Positions 59,679 to 64,000 of a DNA stretch of 64,000 nt are shown in pieces. The notes beneath the pieces were generated by a model, which ran no database searches, was not told the DNA's origin, and worked only from the letters and a program-made list of their open reading frames with translations. Position 1 is the first letter of the stretch; each line of letters starts with the position of its first letter. The DNA lies in NCBI RefSeq assembly GCF_015277875.1, contig NZ_CP063814.1, positions 1,054,001-1,118,000 of the forward strand, given 5' to 3'. The position numbers were made by a program, and so were the translations under genes. This DNA is from Microbacterium luteum. GTDB taxonomy: Bacteria; Actinomycetota; Actinomycetes; Actinomycetales; Microbacteriaceae.

Positions 59679-61360
59679 GCGAGTACTCCTTCGGTGACGA
59701 GGACGCGATCGACGTCGGCGCCGAACCACTGACGCAGCGTGCGGGTCCCACCGGAGAGCGACGAGGAGTCGAACCCGTGCGAGACCAGCACGCGGTGGGC
59801 GATGTTCGAGCGCACGCCCGCCGCGCAGAGCACCCGCACCGGTCGTCCCGCGGCGGCGTCCCGCACCTCTTCGATGCGATCGCGCAGCTCGGTGTGAGGG
59901 ATGTTCACGGCGTTGCGCAGGTGCCCGGTGACGAATTCGCCGGGGGTGCGCACATCCACGACGAGCACGTCGGCGTCGTCCGTCGCGTCGGCCGCGTGCC
60001 ACAGCCGGAGGCGTCCGGTGAGAAGGTTCTCGGCGATCATGCCGAGCATGTTCGCCGCGTCCTTCGCCGAGCCGTAGGGCGGGGAATAGCTGAGGTCGAG
60101 ATCGATGAGGTCGGGGGCGACGAGCCCGCCGCGGATCGCGGTGGCGATCACGTCGATGCGCTTGTCCACACCTTCGACACCGGCCGCCTGGGCGCCGAGG
60201 ATCGTGCCGTCGACCGGATCGATGTGCGCGATGAGGTGAATCGGCGCGGCGCCCGGGAAGTAGCCGGCGTGCTGGTTGGGATGCAGGTGGATCGTCTCGT
60301 ACGCGAAGCCCGCCTCGTCGAGGCTTCGCCGGTTCGCTCCGGTCATCGCCACGGTGAGGGATCCGACGCGCACGATCGCGGTGCCGAGGGTGCGGGGGAT
60401 GCGGCGAGCGGCTTCGTCGCCCCCGACGATGTCGTCCGCGATGAGGCGTCCGGCACGGTTCGCGGGGCCGGCGAGAGCCACCGGCCGGACGGTGCCCGTG
60501 ATCGCATCGACGCTGACCGTCGCGTCGCCGGCGGCCCAGATGCCGGGCGCGGAGGTGCGGCCGCGGTCGTCGACGACGATCGCACCGCGAGCCGTCTCGA
60601 TGCCGGCACCTGCGGCGAACGCGGTGTCGGCACGCACGCCGACGGAGAGAACCACGAGGTCGGCGTCGATGACCGTGCCGTCGCCGAGACGAACGCGGTC
60701 GACGTCGGTGCCGGCCTCGATCGCCTCGGCGGCGACCCCGGCGTGCATCGCGATGCCGAGGGTCTGCAGCTCCTCGTGCACGAGCGTGGCGAGTTCGCGC
60801 TCGAGCGGGGGGAGGGCGTGCGGCGCGAGTTCGACGACGTCGACGGACAGTCCGGCGTGGCGCAGCGCCTCGGCTGCTTCGATCCCGATGAAGCCGGCAC
60901 CGAGCACGACCGCGCGGCGAGCGCCCGAGGAGACTTCGTCGCGGAGCGCCACGGCGTCGGCGACGGTGCGGAGGGTGCGCACCCGGGCGGAGTCGAGCCC
61001 CGGCAGGGGCGGGCGGAGCGCCGCGGCACCGGGTGTGAGGACGAGAGCGTCGTAGGACAGCTCGATGACGCCGTCCGGTGTGTCGACGACGACGATCCGT
61101 GCCGCGGTGTCGATATCCGTCACCTCGTGATGCAGGCGCACGTCGAGGTCGAGTGCGGCGCGCAGCGACGACGGCGAGTGCAGCAGCAGGTCGGCTGCCT
61201 CGGAGATCTCTCCGCTGACGTGGTACGGAAGGCCGCAGTTGGCGAACGACACCTCGGAGCCCTTCTCGAGCACGATGATCTCGGCCGTCTCATCCAGGCG
61301 ACGGGCACGGGCGGCGGCGCTCATCCCCGCTGCGACGCCTCCGACGATCACGATTCGCAT
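59675..61360 (-). CDS. FAD-dependent CoA-disulfide-reductase-like enzyme fused to a rhodanese domain
   Basis: Probably reduces CoA disulfides or persulfides and handles sulfane sulfur; 561 aa. The N-terminal FAD motif IVGGVAAGMSAAARARR is followed by the redox-active Cys42 in SFANCGLPYH. The NAD(P) motif is VVLGAGFIGIEAAEALR, the second FAD motif is GIWAAGDA, and the dimerisation domain runs to about 450. The rhodanese domain (about 465-561) has VVDVRTPGEF and its active Cys512 in VLCAAGVRSN. This is the CoADR-Rhd architecture found with CstR regulation. It is the first gene of the operon behind two operators. Confidence 0.87.
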   Translation of the reverse strand: MRIVIVGGVAAGMSAAARARRLDETAEIIVLEKGSEVSFANCGLPYHVSGEISEAADLLLHSPSSLRAALDLDVRLHHEVTDIDTAARIVVVDTPDGVIELSYDALVLTPGAAALRPPLPGLDSARVRTLRTVADAVALRDEVSSGARRAVVLGAGFIGIEAAEALRHAGLSVDVVELAPHALPPLERELATLVHEELQTLGIAMHAGVAAEAIEAGTDVDRVRLGDGTVIDADLVVLSVGVRADTAFAAGAGIETARGAIVVDDRGRTSAPGIWAAGDATVSVDAITGTVRPVALAGPANRAGRLIADDIVGGDEAARRIPRTLGTAIVRVGSLTVAMTGANRRSLDEAGFAYETIHLHPNQHAGYFPGAAPIHLIAHIDPVDGTILGAQAAGVEGVDKRIDVIATAIRGGLVAPDLIDLDLSYSPPYGSAKDAANMLGMIAENLLTGRLRLWHAADATDDADVLVVDVRTPGEFVTGHLRNAVNIPHTELRDRIEEVRDAAAGRPVRVLCAAGVRSNIAHRVLVSHGFDSSSLSGGTRTLRQWFGADVDRVLVTEGVLA

Positions 61361-61375
61361 GACGACTCCTCTCCG

Positions 61376-61391
61376 ATACCCCAGGGGGTAT
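61376..61391 (-). promoter_or_regulatory. CsoR/CstR-type operator 1
   Basis: ATACCCCAGGGGGTAT, a near-perfect palindrome 16 bp upstream of the oxidoreductase start. GC-tract palindromes flanked by ATA/TAT are the known form of CsoR/CstR sites. Confidence 0.75.
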
Positions 61392-61413
61392 CAACATCAA
61401 TATCGATCGTAAC

Positions 61414-61429
61414 ATACCCCCTGGGGTAT
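61414..61429 (-). promoter_or_regulatory. CsoR/CstR-type operator 2
   Basis: ATACCCCCTGGGGTAT, the inverted counterpart of operator 1 with centres 38 bp apart. An AT-rich segment that could hold the promoter lies between them. Two such sites are typical of promoters repressed by tetrameric CstR/CsoR. Confidence 0.75.
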
Positions 61430-61467
61430 CTCTGAAGACGCGACGGTGTCGCGGGGTCGGATGCGCG

Positions 61468-61473
61468 TAGCCT
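61468..61473 (+). promoter_or_regulatory. Predicted -10 box of the first ABC-F gene
   Basis: TAGCCT, 9 nt before ATG 61483. The spacing is looser than in the other cases. Confidence 0.35.
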
Positions 61474-61482
61474 GGAACGCCT

Positions 61483-62967
61483 ATGGCGCATCTGCTCGGG
61501 GCCGAGGCCCTGCACCTGGAGTTCCCGACCCGCGTGGTCTTCGACGCCGTCTCGCTCGGGATCGACGAGGGGGATCGGATCGGCATCGTCGGGCGGAACG
61601 GCGACGGCAAGTCGAGCCTGCTCGCGATGCTCGCCGGACGCCTCGAGCCGGACGGGGGACGCGTGACCGTGCGCGGCGGGGTGCGCGTGGGAGTCCTGGA
61701 TCAGGCGGACACCCTCGACGACGATCTCACCATCGCCGAGGTCGTCGTCGGCTCCCGGCCCGAGCACGAGTGGGCCGGAGATGCCCGCGTTCGCGATGTC
61801 ATCGGCGGGCTGCTGGGCGGGTTGTCGTGGGATGCGCCGCTGCGGGACCTCTCCGGCGGCCAGCGACGTCGCGTCGCCCTGGCGAAGCTGCTCTCCGAGG
61901 ACTACGACGTGCTGTTCCTGGATGAGCCCACCAACCACCTGGACGTGGAGGCGATCTCCTGGCTCGCCGATCACGTCAAGCGACGCTGGGGGGTCGGCTC
62001 GGGCGCACTGCTGGTCGTCACGCACGACCGGTGGTTCCTCGACGAGGTGTGCACGAAGACCTGGGAGGTGCACGATCGCGTCGTCGAACCCTTCGAGGGC
62101 GGATACGCCGCCTACATCCTGCAGCGGGTCGAGCGCGACCGGCAGGCCGCCGCCATCGAGCAGCGCCGCCGCAATCTCGCGCGCAAGGAACTCGCCTGGC
62201 TGCGACGCGGCGCGCCCGCCCGCACATCCAAGCCGAAGTTCCGCATCGACGCCGCCAACGCGCTCATCGAAGACGTTCCCGAGATCCGTGACGCGCTCTC
62301 GCTGCAATCGCTGGCCGTCTCGCGCCTGGGGAAGGATGTCGTCGACCTGCTGGATGCCTCGGTGTCGTATCCCGATGTCGTGACGGGCGCCGACCGAACG
62401 GTGCTGCATCCCGTCGAGTGGCGCATCGCCCCTGGCGAGCGCACCGGGATCCTCGGTGTGAACGGCGCCGGCAAGTCGACGCTGCTCGGCCTCGTCTCCG
62501 GAGATGTCGAGGCGACCTCGGGCCGGATGAAGCGCGGCAAGACCGTTCAGGTCGCCACGCTCACCCAGCGCCTCGACGAGCTGGAGGAGTACCTCGACGA
62601 GCCCGTGCGGGTGGTCGTCGGCCGACTGCGGACGACCTACACGCTGGGCTCGGGCTCCAAGGCGCAGGAGCTCACTCCCGGCCAGCTGCTGGAGCGCATG
62701 GGCTTCTCCAGCGCACAGCTGTCGACGCCCGTGAAGGACCTCTCGGGAGGGCAGAAGCGCCGGCTGCAGCTGCTGCTGATCCTGCTCGAGCAGCCGAACG
62801 TGCTGATTCTGGACGAGCCCAACACTCAGGAACCGTATGTGGTTCGGACACCTCCATTCTACCGCTCCGAGGGACGTTCGTGGGGTTCGTGCCGCACCCG
62901 CGGCGCACATCGCGTCGAACGGCTGAGGCATCCTGGCCGAACTTCGGGGAAGGTCGGTGCGCGGTAG
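61483..62967 (+). pseudogene. ABC-F family ATPase, truncated after Walker B of the second domain
   Basis: A ribosome-associated ABC-F protein. Domain 1 is complete: GRNGDGKSS (about 39), LSGGQRRRVALAKLL, LDEPTNHLD and VTHDRWFLDE. The linker includes RKELAWLRRGAPARTSKPKF. Domain 2 has GVNGAGKSTLLG (about 326), the signature DLSGGQKRRLQLLL and Walker B VLILDEP ending near 62820. There the family sequence stops: instead of the expected T-N-D-L-D and H-loop it reads NTQEPYVVRTPP and about 45 unrelated residues to the TAG at 62965-62967. It is about 494 aa against roughly 600 for the family. ATPase site 2 cannot be complete, so it is probably inactive. A second ABC-F gene begins at the same TAG. 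Confidence 0.82.
62824..62966. other. Unexplained junction segment between the two ABC-F genes
   Basis: About 140 bp that belongs to neither ABC-F family sequence. It follows the broken Walker B of copy 1 and precedes the N-terminus of copy 2. On the minus strand it has a TAGAAT box (62861-62856) shortly before a GTG (62851) that opens a few codons and is then lost in copy 1. It looks like the natural upstream region of the second gene brought in by recombination, but this is inference. Confidence 0.4.
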
Positions 62968-64000
62968 TGGCGGCGCCGTTGGTGGTGGGGGAAGCCCTGC
63001 ACTTGGAGTATCCGACGCGAGTGGTGTTCGACTCGGTGACTGTCGGCGTCGAGGAAGGCGATCGTGTCGGGATCGTAGGCCGCAACGGTGACGGCAAGTC
63101 GAGCCTGCTGGGAATGCTCAGCGGCCTGATCGAGCCGCAGGCCGGCCGGATGACGCGGCGAGGCGGGGTGCGCTTCGGGGTGCTGTCGCAGTCTGACGAC
63201 CTCGACCCCGCTGCGACGGTCGGCGGGTCGATCGTCGGCGACCGGCCGGAGCACGAGTGGGCCGGCGACGCGAAGGTCCGCGACGTGATCGGCGGGCTCG
63301 TCGCCGATCTGCCGTGGGAAGCGAGGATCGGCGAACTGAGCGGCGGGCAACGTCGCCGGGTCGCGCTGGCCGCGTTGCTGATCGGCGAGTGGGATGTCAT
63401 CGCTCTCGATGAGCCGACGAACCATCTCGACGTCGAGGGCATCGCCTGGCTGGCCGGGCACCTGCGGAACCGCTGGGCCAAGAACTCGGGCGGCCTGCTG
63501 GTCGTGACGCACGACCGCTGGTTCCTCGATGAGGTCTGCACCGAGACCTGGGAGGTCCACGACGGGACCGTGGAGCCGTTCGAGGGCGGCTACGCCGCCT
63601 ACGTGCTGCAACGGGTCGAACGGGACCGGATCAACGCCGCCACCGAGGCCAAACGCCAGAACCTGATGCGCAAGGAACTGGCATGGCTGCGCCGCGGAGC
63701 GCCGGCCCGCACGTCCAAGCCGAAGTTCCGCATCGACGCGGCCAACCAACTGATCGAGGACGTGCCGCCGGTTCGCAATCCGATCGAGCTGCAACGCCTC
63801 GCCGTCGCCCGCCTGGGCAAGCAGGTGGTCGATCTGGAAGGCGCGGGCGTCCGGTACGGTGACCGCGACGTGCTGCGCGAGGTGACGTGGCGGCTCGCCC
63901 CCGGTGAGCGGACCGGGATACTCGGAGCGAACGGGAGCGGCAAGTCAACGCTGCTGGGCTTGATCGCCGGAACCGTGCAGCCCACGTCGGGCCGGGTCAA
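62967..64000 (+). CDS. Second ABC-F family ATPase, 3' end outside window
   Basis: 344 residues are visible. It closely parallels the preceding gene: EALHLEYPTRVVFDSVTVGV, Walker A GRNGDGKSSL, signature ELSGGQRRRVALAAL, LDEPTNHLDVEGIAWL, VTHDRWFLDEVCTETWEVHD, the linker RKELAWLRRGAPARTSKPKF, and the second Walker A GANGSGKSTLLGL. The start is GTG 62967, overlapping the previous TAG by one base; the frame is also open for more codons upstream, so the start is not certain. It may replace the truncated copy. Similarity is strongest over the 5' two-thirds, which suggests a paralogue or a recently acquired homologue. Confidence 0.83.
   Translation, partial: MAAPLVVGEALHLEYPTRVVFDSVTVGVEEGDRVGIVGRNGDGKSSLLGMLSGLIEPQAGRMTRRGGVRFGVLSQSDDLDPAATVGGSIVGDRPEHEWAGDAKVRDVIGGLVADLPWEARIGELSGGQRRRVALAALLIGEWDVIALDEPTNHLDVEGIAWLAGHLRNRWAKNSGGLLVVTHDRWFLDEVCTETWEVHDGTVEPFEGGYAAYVLQRVERDRINAATEAKRQNLMRKELAWLRRGAPARTSKPKFRIDAANQLIEDVPPVRNPIELQRLAVARLGKQVVDLEGAGVRYGDRDVLREVTWRLAPGERTGILGANGSGKSTLLGLIAGTVQPTSGRV

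Overview
The window looks like chromosomal DNA of a high-GC actinobacterium, most probably a Microbacterium or close Microbacteriaceae relative. The reasons are the actinobacterial 16S/23S/5S operon without spacer tRNAs, the strongly GC-biased codon use, and the gene families present (HemQ haem route, actinobacterial ATP-dependent DNA ligase, protein O-mannosyltransferase, NYN/OST-HTH protein, Stealth-type phosphotransferase). Many genes have a TANNNT -10 box ending 6-8 nt before the start codon, which suggests widespread leaderless mRNAs.

Layout. (1) 1-6.2 kb is a decayed mobile region: a MobF relaxase that lacks its helicase core and is cut at the C-terminus by an IS3-family element; that IS3 is split by an IS30-family element; then a 3' remnant of a probable DUF6602 nuclease-like gene and a small HTH protein. 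(2) 6.2-23 kb is ordinary chromosome: alpha/beta hydrolase, two DoxX-like proteins, RsmC-like methyltransferase, DUF3817 protein, a ClpC-like ATPase with a palindrome over its promoter, ATP-dependent DNA ligase, a ROK-regulated sugar ABC locus with two ATPases but one permease, NYN protein, Gfo/Idh/MocA oxidoreductase, M20 peptidase. (3) 23.1-28.9 kb is one complete rrn operon with long processing stems. (4) 28.9-36.6 kb holds a repeat-bearing TPR-like protein, a quinone-oxidoreductase-like enzyme, HrpA helicase, an aldo/keto reductase and a MarR regulator. (5) 36.6-42.9 kb is the haem cluster: hemA divergent from hemE-hemQ-hemC-hemB-hemL. (6) 42.9-64 kb carries a housekeeping series (O-mannosyltransferase, rsmI, metG, tatD, rsmA, ispE, ABC-F) into which other blocks appear to be set: a sugar porter; a phosphodiesterase/Stealth/YghZ-like block; and a DUF427/osmoprotectant ABC/CstR sulfur-stress block. 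The last ABC-F gene is truncated and followed directly by a second ABC-F gene that leaves the window.

How the parts work together. The rrn operon, RsmA, RsmI, MetG, the RsmC-like enzyme and HrpA serve translation and RNA metabolism. The haem genes supply 5-aminolevulinate through uroporphyrinogen decarboxylation plus the final HemQ step; the intermediate oxidase, chelatase and uroporphyrinogen synthase are not in the window. Transport is covered by a sugar ABC system, a sugar porter and an OpuC-type osmoprotectant system. A CstR-like repressor, a rhodanese-fused CoA-disulfide-reductase-like enzyme and two matching operators form a compact sulfur-species response unit. No CRISPR array, tRNA gene or phage was seen.
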